Assembly: GCA_963784195.1 (NCBI GenBank)
Contig: CAWARA010000018.1
Span: 310,001 to 374,000, forward strand
Reading direction: 5' to 3'
DNA length: 64,000 nucleotides
From: CAVQAH01 sp963784195
Lineage (GTDB): Bacteria; Acidobacteriota; Vicinamibacteria; Vicinamibacterales; 2-12-FULL-66-21
Numbering within the stretch: position 1 is the stretch's first letter; each line of letters opens with the position of its first letter. The notes below the pieces were generated by a model. The model saw only the letters and a list, made by a program, of their open reading frames with translations, was not told the origin of the DNA and made no database searches. Position numbers and translations under genes: made by a program. Positions 52,569 through 61,165 of the stretch are shown here, piece after piece.

Positions 52569-53857
52569 ATGAAGAGTCGTGCGGCACGCCTCACATTGCT
52601 GATCCTGTTCATGGTGGCGTTGGGCGTGACGGCGTATCTCTTCTGGAACGGCGAGTCCCTGGTCGATGCAGAGGCCGTGGCCCTCCGGGACTTCGAGACC
52701 AAGTCGCAAGCCCTGTCACGGTCGGTGTTCGACGTGCGCATGGCGCAACAGGCGTATGTCGCCAGCGGCCAGGGCGGGGAATTCTGGACCAGCAAGGTCT
52801 CGCGCGGCGTCACCTCCATCGTTGCGGCGCTCGACGCGCTCAAGAGCACGGCCATGTCACCCCAGGCCGTCACCGAACTCGATACCGCAAAAGGCCTCTT
52901 CGAAACATTTTCGCAGGTCGATCGCCGCGCGCGTGAGTACGCGCGGACCGGGCAGAACCTCATCGCTTCTGACCTGATTTTTTCCGATGGCCTCGAGCTG
53001 ACCGACGGCGCGTCAGCCCGTATCGCCGCGGCCCTCGAAGCCGAAAAGGGCGCTCGCGAAGCGGCCATTCAGACGTTGAGAAGCCGGCAGGTGTTCGCGC
53101 TCGTGGCCGCCGCCGCCGCCGCGGTTCTCGTCATCCTGCTCCTCTACCAGAACCTCGAGGAGCCGCTGCTGACTCACGGCTTCCAACGTCTCGCCGCGCT
53201 GAAACGGATGAGCCCGGCGCCGTGCGTGTTGCCGCACCATCCAGCGTGGCTGCAAAACCTGCAGGAGACCCGGCTCTGGCCTTTGCGCCAGGTGCGGAGG
53301 ATACCGCGCAGGCACGTCAGGAGAGCACGGACGAAGCCCCGACCTCGCTGCCAGGACTGACTCCCGCAACGGAGTCGACGGCTGCCGACTTCAGCGGACT
53401 GGCCTCGCTCTGCACCGATCTCGCCCGCGTCGTCGATACCCAGGAGCTTCCCGGTCTGCTCGAGCGTGCTTCGTCGCTCCTCGACGCCCGCGGCATCATT
53501 CTGTGGATTGCCGATCCTGACGCGCGCGAGCTGAACCCGATCATGGCGCAGGGATATCCCGCGCATCTCCTCAACCGCCTCGGCGCACTCCCGCGCGACG
53601 CGGAAAACGCCACCGCCGCCGCGTTCCGCACGAGCCTGCTGCAAACGGTCAAAGGCGGCGCGGAGTCGAACGGTGCCATTGCTGCACCGCTCGTCACGTC
53701 ATCGGGGTGTGTGGGCGTGATGGCCGCGGAGGTGAGGAACGAAGCGGAACAGCGCGACGTGAAGTTGGCGGCGGCCGCGATCATGGCTGCGCAACTCGCC
53801 ACCCTCGTCGGTCCCCCACCGGCACAGCGCGGCAAGGTCGAAGCTGCCGGCGCTTAG
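52569..53857 (+). pseudogene. Membrane-anchored GAF-domain protein, frameshifted
   Basis: The N-terminus has a membrane helix (LTLLILFMVALGVTAYLFWN), a helical extracytoplasmic domain of about 150 residues and a second helix (VFALVAAAAAAVLVILLLYQ). The frame then breaks at about 53210. The other frame carries VAAPSSVAAKPAGDPALAFA, a linker, and a GAF-like domain (LASLCTDLARVVDTQELPGL; GIILWIADPDARELNPIMAQ; NGAIAAPLVTSSGCVGVMAA) to 53857. The overall form is a sensor without an output domain. A one-base indel near 53210 is likely. Confidence 0.8.
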
Positions 53858-53883
53858 AAACGCCGGCAGCGGCCTGAGTCCGA

Positions 53884-54768
53884 CTACAGAATCGTGCGCG
53901 ACGTCCACCGTCGTGGCTGCCGCGGTTCGACCTTGCCCTTCAGCGTCATCGGCTTCTTGTCTCGAACGACGTCGAGCGTGAACTCGTCGCCATCGTCGAG
54001 ACGGTCAGTTCGTCGAGACAGATCCGATGGGCTGCTCACAGGGGTGCCGTCGATTGCGGTGATGATGTCACCCGCCTTCACCCCGGCCTTCGACGCCGAG
54101 GAGTTGTCGGTCACTGACGTCACGAGCACGCCGTCCTTCGTTCCAAAGTATCCGGCGAGCTGATCGGACAACGAGTCGACCGTGATGCCCAGCCGGCCGG
54201 TCGTCACGAACCACCGTTCGAGTTTCGGCAGCACCCGAACGCTTGGTGGTGGCGGCGGCGCTGGCGGTGTTGGCGGCGCTGGCGGCATGAGGTCCCCGAA
54301 CCGGCTGAACTCTCGGAACCCGTGCCAGTTTTCGGCAACGCGCGGCTGAACCGAAAGCGTGACGCGCTGTCCATCGCGCATCACGATGGTCGTCACTTGC
54401 CGATCCGCAGGCGTTTCCTGCACGAGGCGCGTGAACTGCCGCATGCTCCGAACCCGCTCGCCGTCGAACTCCACGACAATGTCGCCCTCTCTGATTCCAG
54501 CTTTCGAGGCAGGGCTGTCTTCCTGCACGTCTTCGATCAGCACGCCGCCCACATTCGCCAGCTTCAGGCGTTTGGCATCCTCACCGTCGACGTCTCTGAC
54601 AGACACGCCGATCTGACTGCCGCCACCGGTAAGCACCTGCACGATGCTCGGTTGATTTCCGAACGACCATTCGGCATCTTGACCGCGCGCAACCGGAGCG
54701 ACCGCTGCGCCAATCCCGGCAGCGATCAGCACCACAAGGGTTACCGCGGATGTTGTCCACACCTTCAT
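53884..54768 (-). CDS. Exported double-PDZ protein without protease domain
   Basis: The 294-residue protein has a signal peptide (MKVWTTSAVTLVVLIAAGIG). The first PDZ domain is GVLIEDVQEDSPASKAGIRE. A Pro-rich linker follows (LMPPAPPTPPAPPPPPSV), and then the second PDZ is GVLVTSVTDNSSASKAGVKA. No HDS triad is present, so it is not a HtrA protease. It may act as a periplasmic adaptor binding C-termini. The 54769-55334 gap upstream holds repeats rather than another gene. Confidence 0.88.
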   Translation of the reverse strand: MKVWTTSAVTLVVLIAAGIGAAVAPVARGQDAEWSFGNQPSIVQVLTGGGSQIGVSVRDVDGEDAKRLKLANVGGVLIEDVQEDSPASKAGIREGDIVVEFDGERVRSMRQFTRLVQETPADRQVTTIVMRDGQRVTLSVQPRVAENWHGFREFSRFGDLMPPAPPTPPAPPPPPSVRVLPKLERWFVTTGRLGITVDSLSDQLAGYFGTKDGVLVTSVTDNSSASKAGVKAGDIITAIDGTPVSSPSDLSRRTDRLDDGDEFTLDVVRDKKPMTLKGKVEPRQPRRWTSRTIL

Positions 54769-54796
54769 ACGCCACTCTCCTGAACGCTAATCGCTG

Positions 54797-55058
54797 ATCA
54801 CGGGACGCGGATCACCGCGGATCCTCAATCACGGGACGCGGATCAACGCGATTCCTGATCACGGTACGCCGAGAACGAGAGCGCATCCTGGCTGTCGCGG
54901 TTTTTGGATCAGGCTGATGTCCGCGACGATTCAATTCCCTTCAGAGATCGCGGTAATCCGCGTCCCGTTCCCAAGATCCGGTCTGATCCGCGTCCCGTTT
55001 CCAAAATCTGGTCTGATCCGCGTCCCGTTCTGAAGATCTGTTCTGATCCGCGTCCCGT
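54797..55058. repeat. 30-bp tandem repeats and inverted copies of the same word
   Basis: Three tandem 30-base units occupy 54961-54990, 54991-55020 and 55021-55050, each starting CGTCCCGTT and ending CTGATCCG, plus a partial fourth. At 54800-54870 the inverse word CGGGACGCGGATCA occurs twice, 31 bases apart, with a third weaker copy. The structure spans the divergent gap 54769-55334. I see no gene at 55059-55334, and no RNA or start signal beyond the OB-fold gene's ribosome site. Confidence 0.85.
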
Positions 55059-55334
55059 GGGTTATTCGCGGTCTCGAAGGGGTAGACGCATGCGATTTAC
55101 GAAAGGTTGTGTCCTCTCGTCCGGGTTGGAGGTCACTCAGCGTCCACGTACAGTGACGATCGACCACCGAGATCTGCGGTTTTGGCCGAATTTGACGGGT
55201 ACGGGATTTGATGTGTAGGGGTGCGGTCGCGCGGAGTCAACGGGGTGCGTTAACTCAGGCAGGCGCTGGCATCGCCGCATCCCGTCGCAAGTAGGCTGAT
55301 TTCGCGCGGCCTTTTTGTGTCTCTAGGGGGACCC

Positions 55335-55709
55335 ATGCAGAGCAGGATGCTGAGAACACTCGCCGGTCTCGCGGCCATGCTGACCCTCGCCGCGGTAGTC
55401 TCGGGTTGCGCGCTCAACAGCCGGCCCAGCGTGGCCGAGTTGAAATATAACCCCGGCCGTTATCATGACAAGACCATCGCAATCGACGGCACCGTGACGA
55501 GCTCCTGGGGTGTGCCGCTCGTGCCATTCAAGATGTACAGAGTGGATGATGGCACTGGTGAAGTGACCGTCGTGGCGCAGGACGGCCGCGTGCCCACCAA
55601 GGGCTCGCAGGTTCGCGTCAAGGGCCGCGTGAACGAAATCGGAACCTTCGGTGGTCAGAGCCTCGGCCTGCACATCCGTCAGACCGACCTGGATTTCAGA
55701 GGGCGCTAG
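55335..55709 (+). CDS. Lipoprotein with OB-fold-like domain, 124 aa
   Basis: From ATG 55335, preceded by AGGGGGA, the product starts MQSRMLRTLAGLAAMLTLAA and has the lipobox VVSGC. The mature part begins SRPSVAELKYNPGRYHDKTI and reads as a small beta-barrel (AIDGTVTSSWGVPLVPFKMY; VDDGTGEVTVVAQDG; VRVKGRVNEIG), like OB-fold nucleic-acid-binding-like exported proteins. The function is unknown. It converges on the GAF-GAF-PP2C gene through the nested palindrome at 55719-56021. Confidence 0.82.
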   Translation: MQSRMLRTLAGLAAMLTLAAVVSGCALNSRPSVAELKYNPGRYHDKTIAIDGTVTSSWGVPLVPFKMYRVDDGTGEVTVVAQDGRVPTKGSQVRVKGRVNEIGTFGGQSLGLHIRQTDLDFRGR

Positions 55710-55718
55710 GTTAGTCGA

Positions 55719-56021
55719 CGGAGGGGACGGAGGACGCGGAACAGGCTTCAAAAACGGAGACTCGGAGACACGGAGGAGATTCCAGGGCTCGCGTTGCATT
55801 TCAGAGCGATCGGCAGCCGGGCGCAGCCCGGCTGGTGAGGAGGCCGGTGATCGGGAATTCGAGCGCCGCCGGCCTCAGATCGCGCTCGAATTCCCGATCA
55901 CCGGCCTCCTCACCCGCGCTTCGCGCGGCCGATCGCGGTCCCGCGTGTCGACCCATATCTAAGACCCCGTGTCTCCGTGTCTCCGTTTTTGAAGCTTGTT
56001 CCGCGTCCTCCGTCCCCTCCG
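55719..56021. repeat. Nested inverted repeats: 57-bp arms around a perfect 32-bp palindrome
   Basis: The outer arms 55719-55775 and 55965-56021 pair over 57 bases with three or four mismatches, starting CGGAGGGGACGGAGGACGCG. Inside, 55834-55865 and 55883-55914 pair over 32 bases with no mismatch and a 17-base loop. A third small stem (AGCCGGGC / GCCCGGCT) lies at about 55815-55833. It fills the space between two convergent genes (stops at 55709 and 56038). Confidence 0.92.
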
Positions 56022-56037
56022 ATTCCTCGCCGGCGCG

Positions 56038-57864
56038 TCACGTGATGCGGATCGCGACGGCAGTCATGTCGTCGTTTGGCGGCGCGTCGCCTCGCCATTC
56101 AGCAACCGCCGCAAAGATCTCGCTGACGATCAACTTGGGCGGCAGCTCCCGCGAGCGCGCCACCACATCGATCAACCGCGCGGCCGTGAACTCTCCGCCT
56201 TCCGCGTTCATCGCTTCGAACACGCCATCCGTGCAGAACACGAAGAGATCGCCCGGGTGCAGGGCAAAGGTGATTTCGTCGTAGGTCGATCCCGAGAACG
56301 ATCCGAGCGGCACACCCGGCAGTTCGATCTGCGAGCAATTCCCCTCCGAGCATCGGATCGGATACGGCAACCCCGAGTTCGCCATCGTCATCGTCCGGCG
56401 TTTGAGATCGAAGATCGCGTAGCAGAGCGTGCAGTAATACTCCTCCAGCTGCCGCTGGTGAAGAATCGTGTTGATCGATGACAACACGCTTGCCGGGCTG
56501 GACCGCTCGGGCAGATACCGTCTGCGGAACGTGCGGCCACGCACCAGTTCCGCGGCGAACGCGCTGTAGAGTGCAGCGGGCACACCCTTACCGGATACGT
56601 CTCCCACCGCCACCGCGAGCGTGTTCGACTCGGGCGCGAGATAGTCGTGAAAATCCCCTCCGAGCTCGCGCGCGGGACTGAAGTCGGCGGCCACCTCGAC
56701 GCCCTTCACGCGCTTCGGCGGTCCTGCAGGCAGCAGCGCGATCTGCACCCGCTGTGCGAAGCGCACTTCCTTCTCGAGACGCTCCTCGTTCGCCAGCACC
56801 GCCTCGTACAATCGCGCATTCTCGATGGCCACTGCCGCCTGGCTAGCCAGCAGCGTCAGGATCTCGACGTCCCGTTTCGAGAAGGCATCGAGCTCCGGGC
56901 TTTCGAGATCGACGACGCCGATGCAGCGATCCTTGAGGAGCAAGGGAATCGCCAGCTCCGAGCGGACATCGGGAACGACGCTGATATAGCGGGGATCCTG
57001 GGAAACGTCCGACACGAGGACCGGTTCGCGATGGAGGGCGGCATAGCCGACGACCCCTTCGCCGAGCTTCACGCGCGGAACCAGCACCTTCTCGCCGTAC
57101 TGGACGGCGAGCTTCATCTCGAGCTCTTCGTCTTCATTCAGCAGAAGGATGCCGAAGGTTCGATAGTCGATGACGCGGCGGGCGAGCTGCGCGATCCGCG
57201 TGAACAGTTCGTCGAGATCGAGGACAGACGCGACCTCTCGCCCGATTTCGGCGAGCGTCTCGAACGCCTCCGCGTCCAGTCGGCTCTGCTCGAACAACCG
57301 GGCGTTGACGATCGCGATCGCGACCTGCGCTGCGAACTGGCGGAGGATGGCGACGTCACGCTGGTTGAACTGATCGCGATGGCGGCTGAGGATGTTCAGC
57401 GCGCCGATCGGCCGTGACTTGTGCATCAGCGGCACGACGATCTCGGAGTTCATGCCGGGAACGAACTCGATGTAGCGCGGGTCGGCAGACAGGTCGTTGA
57501 CGATCAGCGGCTGCTCGCTGGCGACGGCGGCGCCGACGAGTCCTTTCCCCGGCTTCAACCGGATCGGTCTGTCGCGCTGCGGATAGCCCAGCGAATACGC
57601 GACCGTCAGCTCGTTGCGACGATCGTCCAGCAGGTAGACCGCGAAGGCCTCGAACGAAATCAGCCGTCCGATCAACCGGGGAATCTGCGGAAGCAGATCG
57701 TCGAGATCGAGAACGGCCGTGACCTGGCGGCCCAGGTCGAACAGCGCCGTGACGATATCGTGCTCGGCTGGTGCGGCCGCGTCAGCCGCAACGGGCGACC
57801 CGTCGGCTGAATGAGAATGATTCACAGAGTGGTTCGTCTCTCGGTTGTCGCCCCGATGTACCAA
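56038..57864 (-). CDS. GAF-GAF-PP2C phosphatase (RsbU-like)
   Basis: The 608-residue soluble protein has two GAF domains (about residues 45-190 and 205-350) and a C-terminal SpoIIE-type PP2C domain (LLPAGPPKRVKGVEVAADFS; LGGDFHDYLAPESNTL; VGDVSGKGVPAALYSA; TMANSGLPYPIR; FVFCTDGVFEAMNAEGGEF). It should dephosphorylate an anti-anti-sigma factor in response to a ligand or redox signal. The start is uncertain: TTG 57864 or GTG 57825. It is divergent from FabZ. A second PP2C of this type is at 43405-44577. Confidence 0.88.
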   Translation of the reverse strand: MVHRGDNRETNHSVNHSHSADGSPVAADAAAPAEHDIVTALFDLGRQVTAVLDLDDLLPQIPRLIGRLISFEAFAVYLLDDRRNELTVAYSLGYPQRDRPIRLKPGKGLVGAAVASEQPLIVNDLSADPRYIEFVPGMNSEIVVPLMHKSRPIGALNILSRHRDQFNQRDVAILRQFAAQVAIAIVNARLFEQSRLDAEAFETLAEIGREVASVLDLDELFTRIAQLARRVIDYRTFGILLLNEDEELEMKLAVQYGEKVLVPRVKLGEGVVGYAALHREPVLVSDVSQDPRYISVVPDVRSELAIPLLLKDRCIGVVDLESPELDAFSKRDVEILTLLASQAAVAIENARLYEAVLANEERLEKEVRFAQRVQIALLPAGPPKRVKGVEVAADFSPARELGGDFHDYLAPESNTLAVAVGDVSGKGVPAALYSAFAAELVRGRTFRRRYLPERSSPASVLSSINTILHQRQLEEYYCTLCYAIFDLKRRTMTMANSGLPYPIRCSEGNCSQIELPGVPLGSFSGSTYDEITFALHPGDLFVFCTDGVFEAMNAEGGEFTAARLIDVVARSRELPPKLIVSEIFAAVAEWRGDAPPNDDMTAVAIRIT

Positions 57865-57933
57865 TCGCCGGAAGCGTTGGCGTGAAGCGGAGAATGGGAC
57901 AGAACCGGATTATACTGGCAATCTAACTGATCT

Positions 57934-58416
57934 ATGGACATCACGCTTCCCCTCGACTATTCAGCGATCGAACGGATCCTGCCTCACCGCTACCCTTTTC
58001 TGCTGGTCGATCGGATCACCGAGCTGGAGCCCGACAAGCGGATCGTCGGGATCAAGAATGTCACGCTGAACGAGCGGTACCTCGCGCACCGGCCCGGCGA
58101 GCAGCCTGTTCTTCCGCCGACGATTCTCACTGAAGCGGTCGCGCAGGTCGGCGCGATCATGATTCTGGCGAAGCCCGAGAACCGCGAGAAGTTGATCTAC
58201 TTCATGGGCATCGAGCGTGTGCGCTACCGGCGGCCGGTGCATCCCGGAGACGTCGTCGAGATCGAAGCGACCGTTCGCCGCCTGCGCAGCCGCGTCGGCG
58301 TGCTTCGCGGCATCGCTCGAGTCGAGGGCAAGGTTGCCGTCGAAGGCACGATGACGTTTGCACTGGGCCCACGCAACGAGGCCGCGCCGGACGCCGGCGA
58401 CACAGCGCGCGCCTGA
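57934..58416 (+). CDS. fabZ: 3-hydroxyacyl-ACP dehydratase (FabZ type)
   Basis: The 160-residue hotdog-fold protein has the FabZ motif ILPHRYPFLLVD with active-site His18, and TEAVAQVGAIMI with Glu67. The family GHFPG loop is replaced by AHRPGEQPVLPPT, so substrate choice may differ. FabZ dehydrates 3-hydroxyacyl-ACP in fatty-acid elongation. It stands alone, away from the usual lpxD-lpxA cluster. The divergent gap from the PP2C gene is about 70 bases. Confidence 0.88.
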   Translation: MDITLPLDYSAIERILPHRYPFLLVDRITELEPDKRIVGIKNVTLNERYLAHRPGEQPVLPPTILTEAVAQVGAIMILAKPENREKLIYFMGIERVRYRRPVHPGDVVEIEATVRRLRSRVGVLRGIARVEGKVAVEGTMTFALGPRNEAAPDAGDTARA

Positions 58417-58426
58417 CGCGGCGCCG

Positions 58427-59092
58427 TCACTTCAGAATCAGCAGCACGCCCAGGATCTTCACCGCACGCGACAACCAGATCGGCAGTTTCGCATCTGGGT
58501 CGAAGTATCTCCACGTATCGAGGACCGCGGGCGCGAGGATCAACGCGCCGATCCATCGCTCGTCGGTCCCTGACGAGGACGCCATGCCGCGCGTGTCGCG
58601 TTCGACGGGCCCCGTGCGCGCGAACGCGGCTCCCGAATACGCCGCCGACGCCCCGATGTTGAAGGCGAAGACGCCCTTTGCGAACGGCGCCTTCTCGGAC
58701 CGCAAACGCGGCCGCCTGGTCAGCAGCCACTCGTTGGTTGCGTGCTGCACCCAGAACCCGGCCGAGGACACGGTGAATTCCTCGCGGTCGGAGAGCGGAG
58801 CCTGCGGGCTGATCGCGAAAAACGGGATCCCGTGGAAGTCGACGCGCCGGACCTCGGGATCGGCGTCGAAGATCACGTCAAAGAAGAGATGCCCGGACTC
58901 ATGCGCGAGCAGCCCCACGGCCGCGCCCGCCACGAAGCCACCAACTGCAGCGGCTCGATTCACACTCTGTGGCTCTTGTTGCTGTCGAGCTTGAGCCTCG
59001 AAAGGCAAGCTCAACGTTGCAACCATCAGAAACCACAGCAGTAGCGGAGCTGCTGACCGTTTCTCACGGTCTGGCTCTGCCGTGGCACACAC
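58427..59092 (-). CDS. Exported HExxH membrane protein, unknown
   Basis: From GTG 59090-59092 the product begins MCATAEPDREKRSAAPLLLW and a signal peptide ends about AQA. It then has a glycine-rich membrane helix (AAAVGGFVAGAAVGLLAHES) and the zinc-protease-like motif HESGH (GLLAHESGHLFFDVIF). Further helices are near the C-terminus (ALILAPAVLDTW; AVKILGVLLILK). It is a candidate membrane metalloprotease, but no other catalytic residue was identified and no family recognised. ATG 59026 is an alternative start. Confidence 0.68.
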   Translation of the reverse strand: MCATAEPDREKRSAAPLLLWFLMVATLSLPFEAQARQQQEPQSVNRAAAVGGFVAGAAVGLLAHESGHLFFDVIFDADPEVRRVDFHGIPFFAISPQAPLSDREEFTVSSAGFWVQHATNEWLLTRRPRLRSEKAPFAKGVFAFNIGASAAYSGAAFARTGPVERDTRGMASSSGTDERWIGALILAPAVLDTWRYFDPDAKLPIWLSRAVKILGVLLILK

Positions 59093-59150
59093 GTTGCTGG
59101 GTAGACCGGCGATTCGCACGCGCTGACTCAGGGCGCGAAGGAGACAAGAG

Positions 59151-59297
59151 ATGCTCGAAACGATTGCGGTCATCCTCATCATCCTGTGGCTGCTTGGTAT
59201 GGTCAGCGGCTATACGCTTGGAAACTTCATCTATGTGCTGCTGGTCATCGCCATCGTGCTCTTCCTGGTGCGACTGATCAGCGGTCGAACAGTCTGA
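59151..59297 (+). CDS. Lmo0937-type small membrane protein, 48 aa
   Basis: The 48-residue product MLETIAVILIILWLLGMVSG continues as a second helix (FIYVLLVIAIVLFLV) and ends RLISGRTV. This is the lmo0937/DUF5670-type miniprotein found in many bacteria. A good ribosome site (AAGGAGA) lies six bases upstream. The function is unknown; links to stress have been suggested. It is the shortest gene I support here. Confidence 0.88.
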   Translation: MLETIAVILIILWLLGMVSGYTLGNFIYVLLVIAIVLFLVRLISGRTV

Positions 59298-59311
59298 CGC
59301 GCCCTTCGGGC

Positions 59312-60298
59312 CTAGGCAATCCGGCGCCGCTCCTCGAGCGCAGGCTCGCGAGCCGGCGCCGAGGTTTCCGTCGACGGGCGCGGATTGGCGGCGGTCACGG
59401 GTGACGCCTTCGTCAGCCGTACCGCGGCGACGCCTGCGAACACGAGCGTGGCGGCGATCGCCATGCGCGCCGTGAACGGCTCGCTCAGAAAGAATACGCC
59501 GAGCGCGACGGCGATAATCGGGTTGATGTAGGCGTACAACGAAACGAACGACACCGGCAGGTGCCGTAGCGCGTACGTGTACGCGACGAACCCACCGACT
59601 GCTCCGATCGTCGACAGATACACCAGGGCCACGGTTGTCCGGCCCGTGAAAAACAGACTGCTCCACTCGCCGCGAACCGTTCCTGCGGCAACCATCATCA
59701 GACCACCGGCAAGCATCTGAAGCGCGGTCGTGCCCAGGACGTTCTCATCGCGCCGGCGCCGTGAATACGAGGAGCCGAGCGACCATCCCAACGACGCGAT
59801 CTGAAGCGCCACGACACCCGCAAGGAACTTTCCGGCACTTGCGTCGCCGAGGCCAAGCTCCGGCCAGACGAGCACCACAATCCCCAGAAAGCCGATGAAC
59901 AATCCGGCGGCCGCGCGAGCCGTCAATCGCTCGCCACCCGGCATGAACGCTTCAACCGTCGCCATCCAGAATGGTGAGGTGCCAACGAGCACGGCGGCCA
60001 GGCCGCTGGTGATCCACTGCTCCGCGAACACCACGCCTCCGTTGCCGAGCGCGAGCAGCAGGAAACCAAGCAGCGCGATGCCGCCCCAGGTGGACACGGG
60101 CGGCAGCTTGTGGCCGCGGACGATCGCGTAGATCGTCAGCAGCGCGCCAGCAAGAGTCCAGCGCAGTCCGCCCATCAACGCGGGCGGCATCGACTCGAGA
60201 CTGATGCGAATGCCGAGGTACGTGGTGCCCCAGATGATGCAGACAGCTACCCACGCGAGGTAAGCAATCCGGCGCTCGCGCGCGCTTGACGGTGTCAC
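59312..60298 (-). CDS. EamA-family permease (DMT superfamily)
   Basis: The 328-residue protein has ten membrane helices in two EamA repeats (YLAWVAVCIIWGTTYLGIRI near the start; VSFVSLYAYINPIIAVALGV near the end). These carry small metabolites such as amino acids or drugs out of the cell. The gene starts inside the end of the Lrp-like regulator gene (60295-60298), so the two form an operon, which suggests amino-acid-linked control. Confidence 0.92.
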   Translation of the reverse strand: MTPSSARERRIAYLAWVAVCIIWGTTYLGIRISLESMPPALMGGLRWTLAGALLTIYAIVRGHKLPPVSTWGGIALLGFLLLALGNGGVVFAEQWITSGLAAVLVGTSPFWMATVEAFMPGGERLTARAAAGLFIGFLGIVVLVWPELGLGDASAGKFLAGVVALQIASLGWSLGSSYSRRRRDENVLGTTALQMLAGGLMMVAAGTVRGEWSSLFFTGRTTVALVYLSTIGAVGGFVAYTYALRHLPVSFVSLYAYINPIIAVALGVFFLSEPFTARMAIAATLVFAGVAAVRLTKASPVTAANPRPSTETSAPAREPALEERRRIA

Positions 60299-60765
60299 GT
60301 CGTCACCTCCTCAGGAATGCCGAGAGGCAGTCGGGAGGTTTCCTTCACCGTCTCCAGCACGATTGTCGTTCGGGTTGAGCGCACGCCGGGGATGCGGCCA
60401 AGCCGCGTCCGGAGCAGGTGGCCAAGGTGCTCGGCGTCCCGCGCGCGGACCTTGATCAGATGGCAGTCGTCGCCCGCCACGTGATGAACCTCCAGCACCT
60501 CGGGAAAGTCAGCGAGCGCATTGGAGATGCGCTCCTCGGCGCAGGCTTCGTCGGTCCGGACCGCTACAAAGGCCAGAAGTCCGAGCCCCACCGCCTTTGG
60601 ATCGACCTGCGCGGTGTAGCCCTTGATCAGCCCCTTGGCTTCGAGCTTTCGAATCCGCTCGAGGACCGCTGATGGCGCAAGGCCCACGTTGCGGGCGATG
60701 TCCGCCTGCGTTTCGCGTGCGTTGTTCTGGAGTGAATGGAGAATCTGACGGTCGATGGTATCCAA
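60295..60765 (-). CDS. Lrp/AsnC-family regulator
   Basis: The 156-residue protein has an N-terminal helix-turn-helix (TIDRQILHSLQNNARETQAD; GLAPSAVLERIRKLEAKGLI) and a C-terminal RAM/effector domain (LAFVAVRTDEACAEERISNA; DCHLIKVRARDAEHLGHLLR). The family senses amino acids. It is translationally coupled to EamA and probably controls it. The upstream region 60766-60860 is AT-rich and is a likely autoregulatory site. Confidence 0.92.
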   Translation of the reverse strand: MDTIDRQILHSLQNNARETQADIARNVGLAPSAVLERIRKLEAKGLIKGYTAQVDPKAVGLGLLAFVAVRTDEACAEERISNALADFPEVLEVHHVAGDDCHLIKVRARDAEHLGHLLRTRLGRIPGVRSTRTTIVLETVKETSRLPLGIPEEVTT

Positions 60766-60847
60766 GTCCAGGCTCCTGAAAATTGCCCAGACTCAGAATT
60801 ATACTCCGACAAATGGTTCTAATTCAAACCAATATTCTGATTGGTAT

Positions 60848-61063
60848 CTACGATCGCCGACGATTGTTCTGTCGAAGGATTCTGGCGCCGAACTCCCGCC
60901 AGGCGGGATCCCGACCAGAACGGCGCAGGTCGGCGTCGGCCGCGATGGACCACCGGTGACCGCAGTCGAAGCATCGGTAGGCGAAAACCCCCGGCTGTGA
61001 GGGGATCACCATGCTGCTGCGACTCGATTCGCACGACGGGCAGGGAGGGACTGGAAGGGACAC
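60848..61063 (-). CDS. Small zinc-ribbon protein, 71 aa
   Basis: From GTG 61061-61063 the product begins MSLPVPPCPSCESSRSSMVI and has two C-x2-C knuckles (CPSC and CFDCGHRW) followed by an Arg-rich tail. This is a plausible single zinc ribbon of 71 residues. It sits between two other minus-strand genes. The upstream in-frame start would add residues without evidence. I judge it real because both Cys knuckles and the GHRW motif are kept. Confidence 0.6.
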   Translation of the reverse strand: MSLPVPPCPSCESSRSSMVIPSQPGVFAYRCFDCGHRWSIAADADLRRSGRDPAWREFGARILRQNNRRRS

Positions 61064-61165
61064 CGGACAATACTCAGCGCTGAATTTGTGTAGGCCGGCT
61101 GTACAGACCAAGGCTCGGCTTTCTTCTATTTGGCCGAAACTGCAGAATCGATGCCGTTAGGGCGT

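Noticed and set aside
54961..55050. CRISPR-like array
   Set aside because: Units of 30 bases are directly tandem, with no spacers and no cas genes nearby.
54904..55218. Plus-strand open frame through the 30-bp repeats
   Set aside because: The protein would be the repeat translated (a run of DPRPV units), with no ribosome site or family signal.
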